64,000 bases of DNA, from positions 41,648 to 105,647 of the forward strand of contig DIDT01000037.1 in NCBI GenBank assembly GCA_002418285.1, in the 5' to 3' direction. This document shows positions 39,553 through 47,455 of this stretch, piece after piece. A program made the translations under genes and the position numbers. This DNA is from Phycisphaerales bacterium UBA5793 (GTDB lineage Bacteria; Planctomycetota; Phycisphaerae; Phycisphaerales; UBA5793). The notes under the pieces were generated by a model. That model made no database searches. It saw only the letters and a program-made list of their open reading frames with translations, and was not told where the DNA came from. The first letter of the stretch is position 1. Each line of letters opens with the position of its first letter.

Positions 39553-41235
39553 ATGCCATCGCTCATGACGACCACCGGCCTACTCGCCGCGATGCTCATT
39601 ACCTGCTATCCGGCCGCCTGCACCGCTCAAGTTTCAGACGGTGCGAGGGTGATTCGCAAAAGCGGCGCAGAACCCGGGCAGGAGCCGGAAGGTCGACAGT
39701 CGCGAGTCAACCAGGTCCGGCGACGGATTGTGAGCCGCATGCGCGAGGGCTCCACCGGCGCGGGCAGCGGCGGCGTCTGGACGCGAGAGTTCCCGGACGC
39801 GGCACCCTATCCAATCACCGTCGAATCCTCCGGCAGTTCCTTCTCGGCATCCAGCCCCGCCGACGGCCTACTCCGGATCGCCACGACCCAGCCCATGTAC
39901 ACCTCGACCGAGTGCGACGTGCTCTGGTCCTACGAACCTGCTGATAATGGAGTTGATCTGACCTACACCATTTCCAATTCGACCACCGCCATGCAGGCCA
40001 TGCCGGCCCTGCAAATCGGTGGCCTGGACCTTGGCGACGTGATCGAGTATCTGGACCATCGCGTCGGTTGCGAGTGGACCACGCTCGATGCGAGCGGTGG
40101 TCAGAGTGTCTGGTCACCGACGGCTCCCTACCCCCAGAGTCTCTACTCCCCGGTGGTCATCGCACGCAACAACGAAACGGCTGTCGGCCTCTCACTCCAA
40201 TACCCCCTCTTCGAATACAAGCACCAGATCCGCACCTACATCGGTCGCGGAACAGGGCGCAACGGCAGCACCTGGACGGCAAAGTTCTATCTCGATGGAG
40301 AACTCGCACCGGGTGAGTCGCGAGAGTACGTGGTTAACCTGCGCTACACCAAGCACGACGACTGGATCCACACGATTGATCCCTACAAGGAAATGTTCTC
40401 TCGGCTCGGCAGCGTGCGCTACCAGCAGGACTTGCGCCCCGTCTGGGGTATGGCCGTCAGCGATACGCTTCTGATCAATAGCAACAACCAGCGCGGATTC
40501 CGCGGCACCCGCTCAGATCTCAACGGGTGGGAAGACGATGTCAACTACATCCTCGATTGGGTCGTCCCCGCCGGCTACGAACGCGTCATGGTCTGGGGCG
40601 CCGCCGGCATGTACGACCAGCAGCGACAGAACAACTACCCGCCTCAGTTCATGGCCGAATGGACGGGCCCAATGGTCGACAGCGAGTCGCAGTGGACTCG
40701 AATCCGCGACGCCGGCGTCGACCTGCTCTTCTGGTGGGGTCGTAGCGGCCAGTACGCGGATCGCTGGAACGATGATACGCTCGACAAGTTCACTCTCAGC
40801 GACGTGAGCCAGACCCGCATGATGATCGACCAGTATCGCCTGGCCCTGCGCCGCGGCGCCAGCGGAGTCGGTCTGGACGCCTTCACGCAGATGGACGGCT
40901 GGCACGCGCTGCCTTGGATCGCCGCGCTCCGTGAACTCAAACCCGACGCGACCATCGTGGCCGAGCCCGCAGGCTTCGACAGGCTGAACCTCCACGTACC
41001 CACTCTGCTCTACAGCGACGACCTTGACCACGGCCCGCACTATCTCGCCGACTACCTCGTGCCCGGACGTGAGATGTGGGTCTACGTGCGCGGCGAAGGG
41101 CAGACGCTCGAACGCGTCGAAAGCTACATCGACAACGGCATGACCGTGCTGCTTCGTGGTCGCGACATCACCGCCCACGACCTGGAAGCCGCCGTGGAGC
41201 GCGCACAGCAGGGAGGCAATAACGGCCAGCGCTGA
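39553..41235 (+). CDS. secreted protein, possible TIM-barrel glycosidase
   Basis: ATG 39553 has an excellent AGGAGGAG box and starts a signal peptide (TTGLLAAMLITCYPAACTA), giving 560 residues; the open frame further upstream overlaps the divergent gene's 5' end and is not used. The first half is beta-rich. The second half has the alternating pattern of a barrel with DWVVPAGYERVMVWGAAG, DAGVDLLFWWGRSG, SGVGLDAFTQMDGWHALPW and LKPDATIVAEPAG, where the Asp and Glu at strand ends could be catalytic as in retaining glycosidases. No named family is recognised. A role in trimming or degrading a surface polysaccharide is inference from context. Confidence 0.62.
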   Translation: MPSLMTTTGLLAAMLITCYPAACTAQVSDGARVIRKSGAEPGQEPEGRQSRVNQVRRRIVSRMREGSTGAGSGGVWTREFPDAAPYPITVESSGSSFSASSPADGLLRIATTQPMYTSTECDVLWSYEPADNGVDLTYTISNSTTAMQAMPALQIGGLDLGDVIEYLDHRVGCEWTTLDASGGQSVWSPTAPYPQSLYSPVVIARNNETAVGLSLQYPLFEYKHQIRTYIGRGTGRNGSTWTAKFYLDGELAPGESREYVVNLRYTKHDDWIHTIDPYKEMFSRLGSVRYQQDLRPVWGMAVSDTLLINSNNQRGFRGTRSDLNGWEDDVNYILDWVVPAGYERVMVWGAAGMYDQQRQNNYPPQFMAEWTGPMVDSESQWTRIRDAGVDLLFWWGRSGQYADRWNDDTLDKFTLSDVSQTRMMIDQYRLALRRGASGVGLDAFTQMDGWHALPWIAALRELKPDATIVAEPAGFDRLNLHVPTLLYSDDLDHGPHYLADYLVPGREMWVYVRGEGQTLERVESYIDNGMTVLLRGRDITAHDLEAAVERAQQGGNNGQR

Positions 41236-41280
41236 TCACCGGGCGCTGACCGCGCCCCCTAACTCACCGTCACCGAACAC

Positions 41281-41320
41281 TCCCACCGGGCGTTGCTCCG
41301 TGGGATTGTTCATTTTCTTC
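41281..41320 (+). terminator. probable terminator after the secreted glycosidase-like gene
   Basis: TCCCA-CGG pairs with CCGTGGGA, with one bulged C and an 8-base loop, followed by the T-rich TTGTTCATTTTCTTC, 46 bases after the stop at 41235. Confidence 0.5.
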
Positions 41321-41511
41321 GAACTCCCGCCATCGTTTCCTTCGGAAGCCCAATCCCGAACTCCGGCCCTTGCGGACGTCCCGTCCTCGCGCGGAGCCAT
41401 CTCTCTGCCAACTTCCTTGTCCGAGCTTCAACATCACTCATCGACGCCATGTGAAAGACCGGGAAAAACCGCATTCAAGTTCCCGAATCGCCATTTGTGA
41501 AAAGTGACCGC

Positions 41512-41539
41512 TTGAGTTCGCCGATATTCTGGATATATT
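41512..41539 (+). promoter_or_regulatory. sigma-70-like promoter of the HAO/NrfD operon
   Basis: TTGAGT at 41512-41517 and TATATT at 41534-41539 are 16 bases apart in an unusually AT-rich patch. A transcription start near 41546 would leave almost no leader before GTG 41551. Confidence 0.5.
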
Positions 41540-41550
41540 GATACAGATAT

Positions 41551-42369
41551 GTGAAGACGCTCTGGCATTCCCACTTTGAATCCACTCGCGGCGTGATTCT
41601 CGTGACCTCAAGAGCCACCAACCCGGTCGCCGAAACCGCGACACTCTTCGTGTTTCTGGCCCTTGCACTCTTCTTCTTCATCAAACCCACCACACCCAAT
41701 TGGCCCGACCTACCCCCACCGGTCGTTCCCGCCTCCGACCTGGCGCCCGGCCCAATGCGTCCCCGGGCGGTGCTCACCGATCCGCCGCAGGCGATGATCA
41801 ACGGATTTGTCCGCGACTGCAACGATTGCCATCGCCTCATGAAGCCGCCGGTTGAAGCCGCGCGACGCCTCACCCAGCACACGCATCTCGTGCTGGATCA
41901 CGGCATGAACGATCGCTGCTTCAACTGTCACTCGCGCGAGAACCGCAATCGACTCGTCTCCCATACCGAGGCAACGATCGGCTTTGATCAAAGCGAACAA
42001 CTCTGTGCCCAGTGCCACGGACCGACATACCGCGACTGGCAGCGAGGCGTACACGGCAAGTCCGTGGGCTCATGGATCATCGGCAGCGAGCGGCGCGTGC
42101 GATTCACCTGCGTTCAGTGTCACAACCCGCACGCTCCAAGATATGCGCCAATGCATCCCCTGCCCAGCCCCCACACGCTGCGCATGGGTGACCAGCGCGT
42201 CAATCGCGAACTCGAAGAAGAGGAAAGGGACAATCCGCTCCTCCGATACCAGCGCGAGGAAGACTGGCCCTACAAGCCGATTCACGTCGGCATCGAATCA
42301 GAGCCATCGCCATACGACACGCCGTCTCAGACCGACGAGAACGGCGACGCCGGGAAGGAAGAGCACTGA
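41551..42369 (+). CDS. membrane-anchored tetraheme cytochrome c
   Basis: A 272-residue protein with one N-terminal membrane helix (about residues 27-44) and four CxxCH heme sites outside the membrane: CNDCH 90-94, CFNCH 123-127, CAQCH 152-156 and CVQCH 187-191, plus HGK and HNPH pieces that can give distal His ligands. The long gap between helix and first heme argues against the NapC/NrfH family. It resembles small multiheme electron carriers such as NrfB in role. The C-terminal 70 residues are acidic and haem-free. GTG 41551 is used; no ribosome-binding site is visible, so a start at GTG 41593 or 41602 or leaderless translation is possible. Its stop touches the next ATG. Confidence 0.8.
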   Translation: MKTLWHSHFESTRGVILVTSRATNPVAETATLFVFLALALFFFIKPTTPNWPDLPPPVVPASDLAPGPMRPRAVLTDPPQAMINGFVRDCNDCHRLMKPPVEAARRLTQHTHLVLDHGMNDRCFNCHSRENRNRLVSHTEATIGFDQSEQLCAQCHGPTYRDWQRGVHGKSVGSWIIGSERRVRFTCVQCHNPHAPRYAPMHPLPSPHTLRMGDQRVNRELEEEERDNPLLRYQREEDWPYKPIHVGIESEPSPYDTPSQTDENGDAGKEEH

Positions 42370-43421
42370 TGCGCATCTTCGATTCATCACAATCGAAGTG
42401 TTCTTCAGGTGGATGCGCCTCGGACGACGCCGCACCTTCGGCCCATCGACTCGGCACCACCCGACGCAGCTTTCTCCGCAAAGGCGCCGCGGCTATCGGC
42501 GGCATGGCCGCCCTGGTCGGTGCGCTCAGCCCGCTGCGCGATCTTGATGAAACCGATCTCGGCTCGATCGAGAAGTTCGTGCAAAAGCACTACAAGGAGA
42601 TGAGCCCCTCGGAAATGCAGGCCGCGCTTGATCGCATCAGCCGCGAAGTCGACAAACGGTACCAGATTCGGCCCGATCTCAAAGACATTCGCCCGATGGA
42701 CGGCGTGGAGTTCGTCTACGCGCTCAATCTGTCGCGCTGCATCGGCTGTCGCAAGTGCGTCTACGCATGCGTTGAAGAGAACAACCAGAGCCGCGATCCG
42801 CAGATCCAGTACATCCGCGTCGTCGAAATGCCGCGAGGCACGCTGGACGTCGAGAAGGGCAATCACCATTACGACCGGCCCACCGTTCCCGACGGCGAGC
42901 ACTACTACATGCCCGTCCAGTGCCACCAGTGCGCCAAGCCGCCTTGCGTCAAGGTGTGTCCCGTCGAAGCGACATGGCAGGAACCCGACGGCATCACCGT
43001 TATCGACTACGACTGGTGCATCGGCTGCCGCTACTGCGAAGCGGCATGCCCTTACTGGGCCCGGCGATTCAATTTCGCCGAACCGAAGATCGCCAGTGAG
43101 GACATCAATCCGCGCATGGGCTATCTCTCCAATCGCCCGCGTCACAAGGGCGTGATGGAGAAGTGCCACTTCTGCCTGCACCGAACCCGCGTCGGCGAGC
43201 TGCCTGCGTGTCTCGAGATCTGTCCAACGGGCGCTCGCAAATTCGGCAATGTGCTCGATCCGCAGAGCGAAGTCTCGCAGATTCTCAAGAGCAAACGCGT
43301 CTTCGTGCTCAAGGAAGAAGCCGGCACCCTGCCTCGCTTCTTCTACTACTTCGACGAACGATACCCTCGCAGCGGCGGTGCGCAAGAGGCTCCGGCTGAC
43401 GTGGAAGGAGCCGGCGCATGA
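42369..43421 (+). CDS. Tat-exported ferredoxin with four 4Fe-4S motifs (NrfC/HybA/DsrO-like)
   Basis: A 350-residue iron-sulfur subunit. The twin-arginine motif TTRRSFLRKG (Arg 32 and 33) and a following hydrophobic stretch direct export. Sixteen cysteines form four clusters: C124/127/130/134, C185/188/193/197, C217/220/223/227 and C266/269/281/285, in the classical order for NrfC-type subunits that pass electrons between an NrfD membrane protein and a periplasmic partner. An extra Cys pair lies before the Tat motif. It overlaps its neighbours by 1 base upstream and 4 bases downstream. No molybdopterin partner is encoded nearby. Confidence 0.92.
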   Translation: MRIFDSSQSKCSSGGCASDDAAPSAHRLGTTRRSFLRKGAAAIGGMAALVGALSPLRDLDETDLGSIEKFVQKHYKEMSPSEMQAALDRISREVDKRYQIRPDLKDIRPMDGVEFVYALNLSRCIGCRKCVYACVEENNQSRDPQIQYIRVVEMPRGTLDVEKGNHHYDRPTVPDGEHYYMPVQCHQCAKPPCVKVCPVEATWQEPDGITVIDYDWCIGCRYCEAACPYWARRFNFAEPKIASEDINPRMGYLSNRPRHKGVMEKCHFCLHRTRVGELPACLEICPTGARKFGNVLDPQSEVSQILKSKRVFVLKEEAGTLPRFFYYFDERYPRSGGAQEAPADVEGAGA

Positions 43422-44695
43422 AGAACTACGCCACCTTCCTCTGGCGCTGTTTCCGACTCAGTTTCGTCGGCGACTGGCGTTACCAGATGTGGATGCTCAC
43501 ACTCACCGCGATTGCACTCATCGGCCTCAACGCCTATTGCCGACAGCTCGTTTACGGGCTGGCCACCACGGGAATGACCGACCAGGTCTCCTGGGGGCTC
43601 TACATCGCCAACTTCACCTTCCTCGTCGGCATGGCTGCGGCCGCGGTGATGCTCGTGATTCCCGTCTACATCTATCGCAACAAGGAACTGCACGACCTGG
43701 TGATCTTTGGCGAACTCGCTGCCGTGTCGTTCATCATCATGTGCCTGCTGTTCGTCGTCGTGGATCTCGGCCGACCCGATCGCATGCACCACCTGTTCCT
43801 TCGATTCAACTTCCCCCTGTCCATGTTGACCTGGGACGTCATTGTCCTCAACGGCTACCTGCTGCTGAACCTGCACATCTGCGGCTATCTGATCTACTGC
43901 GCCTATCGAAAACGCGAGCCGCGCAAGGCCCTCTTCGTGGTGCCCTTTGTGCTCATCGCCATCGTCTGGGCTGTCAGCATTCACACCGTAACGGCGTTTC
44001 TCTATGTGGGCCTCGGTGCTCGCCCATTCTGGAACAGCGCCATCATCGCGCCAAGATTCCTCGCCTCCGCCTTCGCAGCCGGTCCGGCATTCATTATCCT
44101 GACATTGCAGGTCATAGGGCGATTCACAAGCTACGCCGTGCCGCAAAAGGCCCTCATGACCCTGCGGCAGATCGTGCTCGTGGCCCTCACCATCAACGTC
44201 TTCCTGCTGTTGAGCGAGGTGTTTACCGAGTTCTACGCCGACACGGGGCACAGCGCCTCGACGCACTACCTGTTCTTCGGCATCGGCAACGACCGCGCGC
44301 TCGTTCCGTGGATCTGGACCTCCATGGGCATGACGGCCGTCGCCCTGCTCATCCTGTATTTGCCGCTGGCGCGCAGCCTTCGCTACCTCAACATCGCATG
44401 CGTACTCATCATTGTCGGAATCTGGATTGAAAAGGGGATGGGCCTGATCGTTCCCGCCTTCATTCCGACGCCGATCGGTGAAATCGTCGAGTATCGACCG
44501 ACGATCAATGAGATCCTTGTCTGCCTGGGCATCTGGGCCGCAGGCATTCTGTTGTTCACCATTTCAGTTCGAATCACCATTCCGGTTCTCTCGGGTCGGC
44601 TCACCATTGACCGTCCATACACGATGGATCCGAGTCCGGCGGGTGCAGAGTTCACCAGGGTTGATGTCTTTGGGAGCGAAAGGAGCACGTCGTGA
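43418..44695 (+). CDS. NrfD/PsrC/DsrP-type quinone-interacting membrane subunit
   Basis: A 425-residue integral membrane protein with about ten hydrophobic segments. The pattern VSWGLYIANFTFLVGMAAAA and the segments around VVDLGRPDRMHHLFL and SMLTWDVIVLNGYLLLNL place it in the NrfD family, whose members exchange electrons between menaquinone or ubiquinone and a periplasmic ferredoxin subunit. Its style is closest to DsrP and ACIII ActC-like proteins. It overlaps the ferredoxin gene by 4 bases and the octaheme gene by 4 bases, which strongly suggests one complex. Confidence 0.92.
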   Translation: MKNYATFLWRCFRLSFVGDWRYQMWMLTLTAIALIGLNAYCRQLVYGLATTGMTDQVSWGLYIANFTFLVGMAAAAVMLVIPVYIYRNKELHDLVIFGELAAVSFIIMCLLFVVVDLGRPDRMHHLFLRFNFPLSMLTWDVIVLNGYLLLNLHICGYLIYCAYRKREPRKALFVVPFVLIAIVWAVSIHTVTAFLYVGLGARPFWNSAIIAPRFLASAFAAGPAFIILTLQVIGRFTSYAVPQKALMTLRQIVLVALTINVFLLLSEVFTEFYADTGHSASTHYLFFGIGNDRALVPWIWTSMGMTAVALLILYLPLARSLRYLNIACVLIIVGIWIEKGMGLIVPAFIPTPIGEIVEYRPTINEILVCLGIWAAGILLFTISVRITIPVLSGRLTIDRPYTMDPSPAGAEFTRVDVFGSERSTS

Positions 44696-46140
44696 GAAGT
44701 CTCATGCTGCTTTGTATCGGAACTGTGGCGTTGGCGACAACCGGAAGCGCGGCATGGGGCCAGGCGTTCGGGCTGCCCGAATTGAGCAAGGAGTCCCGCG
44801 CGTGCATCGCATGCCACAAGATGGAGAGCACCGGCCTGTACCAGCAATGGGGCGACAGCAAGCACTTCCGCGGTAACGTCGGTTGCTTCGAATGCCATTC
44901 GGCCGACAAGAGCGACCCCGACGCCATGGAGCACGAAGGGCAGTGGATCGCCATCCTCGTCACGCCCAAGGACTGCTCCCGCTGCCACGGCAAAGAGGCC
45001 GAAGAGTTCCAGGGCAGCCACCATGCCAAGGGTGGTCGCATCCTCGGCTCGCTCGACAATCGGCTGGCCGAAGTCGTCGAAGGCAACAGCGCCTTTGTCA
45101 CCATGGCGTTCCCGAATGGCAACAGCGCCGCAGCCGTCAGCGGCTGCTGGCAGTGCCACGGCACCGAAGTCAAGGTGCTCCCGAACGGTGAACTCGACCC
45201 GGCCACCTGGCCCAACACCGGCATCGGCCGCCTCAACCCCGATGGTTCCGAAGGTTCCTGCGCTGCCTGCCACAGTCGCCACTCCTTCTCCGCCGCTCAG
45301 GCTCGTCACCCGGACACCTGCGGCAAGTGCCACCTTGGACCGGACCATCCGCAGAAGGAAATCTACGAGGAGTCGAAACACGGCATCGCATTCTTCTCCA
45401 ACATCGATGAGATGAACCTCGATGCGGAGAAGTGGATCGTCGGCGAAGACTACTTCAAGGCACCCACCTGCGCCACCTGTCACATGAGCGCGACCAAGGA
45501 TCAGGATGTCACTCACGATATCGGCATGCGCATCAGTTGGAACAATCGCCCGGTGCTGTCGATTCGCCCCGAAGTGGCTGACGCGAAGATGGGTCTGCCG
45601 GGTCAGAATGTGAACTGGGAAAGCCGCCGCGACAATATGAAAAACGTCTGCCTCAACTGCCACAACCAGAACTGGGTGGACGGCTTCTACACCCAGTATG
45701 ACGGTCTCATCGAGTTGTACAATGAGAAGTACGGCAAGCCCGGCGCCGCTCTGTATGCCCTGGCGCAGCCGCTGCTCAAGCCGGAAACCTTCTCGAACAA
45801 GATCGACTTCACCTGGTTCGAATTGTGGCATCACGAAGGGCGCCGCGCCCGCCACGGCGCCTCCATGATGGGACCGGACTACACCCACTGGCACGGCACC
45901 TACGAACTGGCGCGCAACTTCTACTCCGAGTACGTGCCCGAGCTCGAAGAACTCGTGCATCAGGGTCGCGCTTCAAATGACCCCGCCAAGCAGAAGGCTG
46001 CTGAAGCGCTGGCCGCGAAACTCGATGAAGTGCTCAACAGCACTGACCACCGGTGGTATCTTGGCAAGATGGATCCCGAAGAAGAAGCCCGCCGCAAGGC
46101 CGCCGCAGAAGAGTTCCAGAACCGGTACAACCAGAAGTAA
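44692..46140 (+). CDS. octaheme cytochrome c of the hydroxylamine oxidoreductase (HAO) family
   Basis: A 482-residue exported protein with a signal peptide (MLLCIGTVALATTGSAAWG) and exactly eight CxxCH sites at about residues 38, 65, 95, 152, 190, 210, 260 and 320. Spacing, the C-terminal region with FELWHHEGRRARHGASMMG and the motif GPDYTHWHGTYE (395-405) identify the HAO family. HAO members oxidise hydroxylamine or hydrazine, while the epsilon-type members reduce nitrite. The oxidative type needs a Tyr that cross-links to the P460 haem; a Tyr is present in the DYTHWHG segment but whether it is the equivalent residue needs alignment. The C-terminus lacks the membrane helix of some HAO proteins. 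Confidence 0.9.
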   Translation: MRSLMLLCIGTVALATTGSAAWGQAFGLPELSKESRACIACHKMESTGLYQQWGDSKHFRGNVGCFECHSADKSDPDAMEHEGQWIAILVTPKDCSRCHGKEAEEFQGSHHAKGGRILGSLDNRLAEVVEGNSAFVTMAFPNGNSAAAVSGCWQCHGTEVKVLPNGELDPATWPNTGIGRLNPDGSEGSCAACHSRHSFSAAQARHPDTCGKCHLGPDHPQKEIYEESKHGIAFFSNIDEMNLDAEKWIVGEDYFKAPTCATCHMSATKDQDVTHDIGMRISWNNRPVLSIRPEVADAKMGLPGQNVNWESRRDNMKNVCLNCHNQNWVDGFYTQYDGLIELYNEKYGKPGAALYALAQPLLKPETFSNKIDFTWFELWHHEGRRARHGASMMGPDYTHWHGTYELARNFYSEYVPELEELVHQGRASNDPAKQKAAEALAAKLDEVLNSTDHRWYLGKMDPEEEARRKAAAEEFQNRYNQK

Positions 46141-46153
46141 CGGGACTCAACGC

Positions 46154-46594
46154 ATGGGACGGAAACTCACCGAAGAAGACGGACGCACCGCACTGCGTGA
46201 TCACATCGTCGAACGAGCGGCGCAGGCCCGAATCAAGTACGGCTTGTACATTGACGGCGAGGCGATCACGCGCATGCTCGATGACCGGCAGGTCACGCGC
46301 TACCCGTGCGGCGTCCGCTTCGACGCCACTGCGCTCATGCCCGGCGAGTTCGCGCACGCTCAGCCCCTTGGCGATCGCCCCAGCGACGGTTATTGCCTGT
46401 TCGTGCATCCGGCTCTTGAGAGCGAGGCTGATCTCTGGCCGCTCGTAATGGCCTATCACATCGTCAGCATCAACTACGGCGAAATCGCCACCGGCGACGA
46501 AGCCGAACTCTTCGGCGCCACTCTCCTCGGGCTCGAGATCGAAGACTACTACCAGGCACTGTGTGAGATATCCGACCATCTGCCGCGCGGTTAG
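46154..46594 (+). CDS. hypothetical protein at the end of the HAO/NrfD operon
   Basis: A 146-residue soluble protein starting at ATG 46154, 13 bases after the octaheme gene. No signal peptide, haem or metal motif is present. It has an acidic helical start (LTEEDGRTALRDHIVERAA) and a mixed alpha/beta body with CLFVHPALESEADLWPLVMA and EIATGDEAELFGATLLG. I recognise no family. Position suggests a cytoplasmic accessory role for the complex, for example in maturation. It converges on a sulfotransferase gene with 6 bases between stops. Confidence 0.65.
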   Translation: MGRKLTEEDGRTALRDHIVERAAQARIKYGLYIDGEAITRMLDDRQVTRYPCGVRFDATALMPGEFAHAQPLGDRPSDGYCLFVHPALESEADLWPLVMAYHIVSINYGEIATGDEAELFGATLLGLEIEDYYQALCEISDHLPRG

Positions 46595-46600
46595 TGCCGA

Positions 46601-47425
46601 TCAGTCCGCACACGAATCCACCCACGCCCGGTCCTTCTCGTAACCGAGATCGATCAGCGTGGGTCCGGCGTACTTGTCAAAGACCTGCGCCGCCTCACGC
46701 GTAAAGTGGTTCTTCCAGTCGCCCGCTACGCCTTTGCGCAGGAACGAGCCGCGGTCTTCTTCGCCGCGTTGTCGTCCCGCCATACGATTGAACGAGTAGC
46801 GATCGACTGTCGACTGAAGTCGTTCGAGATTAACCGCTTCATCGACAAACTGCCCGATGCACCGCGCCAGCGTTTCCACCGGTGTCGCCAGCAGTTCCTC
46901 GTAGGACAGATAGGCCACTTGCTCATGTCGCGGCGAGCACCATTGACCGATGTGGGTCGGCCAGTTGATCCGCGCGTTCATCGGCTTGCGCATCTCCAGT
47001 TCGATGAAAGCCGGCAGATGCTTGCGAACGTCTTCCGGATTGAACCCCGCTCCGAACGCCACGTCGTACCGCTGCCGCATCCGCCGATTGAATGGCGTTT
47101 CCGGCTTCTGCTGCATGTTGCGCATCCGGTAGAAGTAAAACGACACCATCACATCACGACCGTCGCGGTACAGGTAGAAACACCGTCGCAGTTGGGCGCT
47201 GTACATCCAGTGATTGTGGATCACGCACTGGCACCCCATGGGCATCACCGAATACTGCGGCATGGGAATATCGAGATAGTCCGACACCATCCTGCTCAGC
47301 CACGTACCCCCGGCCTTCGGGTACTCGCAGACATACCAGAATGGGAACGTCTCGCCCCAGTGCATCCCGATGAACTTGGTGCTCTTGTTGGCGAAGCGCT
47401 GGAGTTGTTCGCGGATAAAGGCCAT
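46601..47425 (-). CDS. sulfotransferase family protein (third copy)
   Basis: A 274-residue sulfotransferase closest to the classical Sulfotransfer_1 type. The phosphosulfate loop is EYPKAGGTWLSRM near residue 34, the 3'-phosphate region is CFYLYRDGRDVMVSFYFYR, and RKGVAGDWKNHFT near the end is the third conserved block that contacts PAPS. Because all three blocks are intact it is probably active. It has no signal peptide. Upstream on the same strand, 30 bases away, lies a GT4 glycosyltransferase, which suggests a glycan acceptor. Confidence 0.9.
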   Translation of the reverse strand: MAFIREQLQRFANKSTKFIGMHWGETFPFWYVCEYPKAGGTWLSRMVSDYLDIPMPQYSVMPMGCQCVIHNHWMYSAQLRRCFYLYRDGRDVMVSFYFYRMRNMQQKPETPFNRRMRQRYDVAFGAGFNPEDVRKHLPAFIELEMRKPMNARINWPTHIGQWCSPRHEQVAYLSYEELLATPVETLARCIGQFVDEAVNLERLQSTVDRYSFNRMAGRQRGEEDRGSFLRKGVAGDWKNHFTREAAQVFDKYAGPTLIDLGYEKDRAWVDSCAD

Positions 47426-47455
47426 AGGGTGGATTCTCTTAGCGCGCCAAACCGA

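Larger units (their letters stand above)
41236..41550. other. 315-bp spacer before the cytochrome operon
   Basis: No gene is seen. The spacer holds a probable terminator at 41281 for the upstream secreted protein and an AT-rich promoter-like segment at 41512-41539 for the cytochrome operon. Confidence 0.6.

Noticed and set aside
41551..42369. Assignment of the tetraheme protein to NapC/NrfH
   Set aside because: The first haem lies about 45 residues after the membrane helix instead of directly behind it, and the motif surroundings differ from NapC/NrfH.
44383..45960. Open frame of 525 codons on the minus strand over the octaheme gene
   Set aside because: It is antisense to NrfD and octaheme genes whose haem and membrane motifs are unambiguous; no motif is present in the minus frame.
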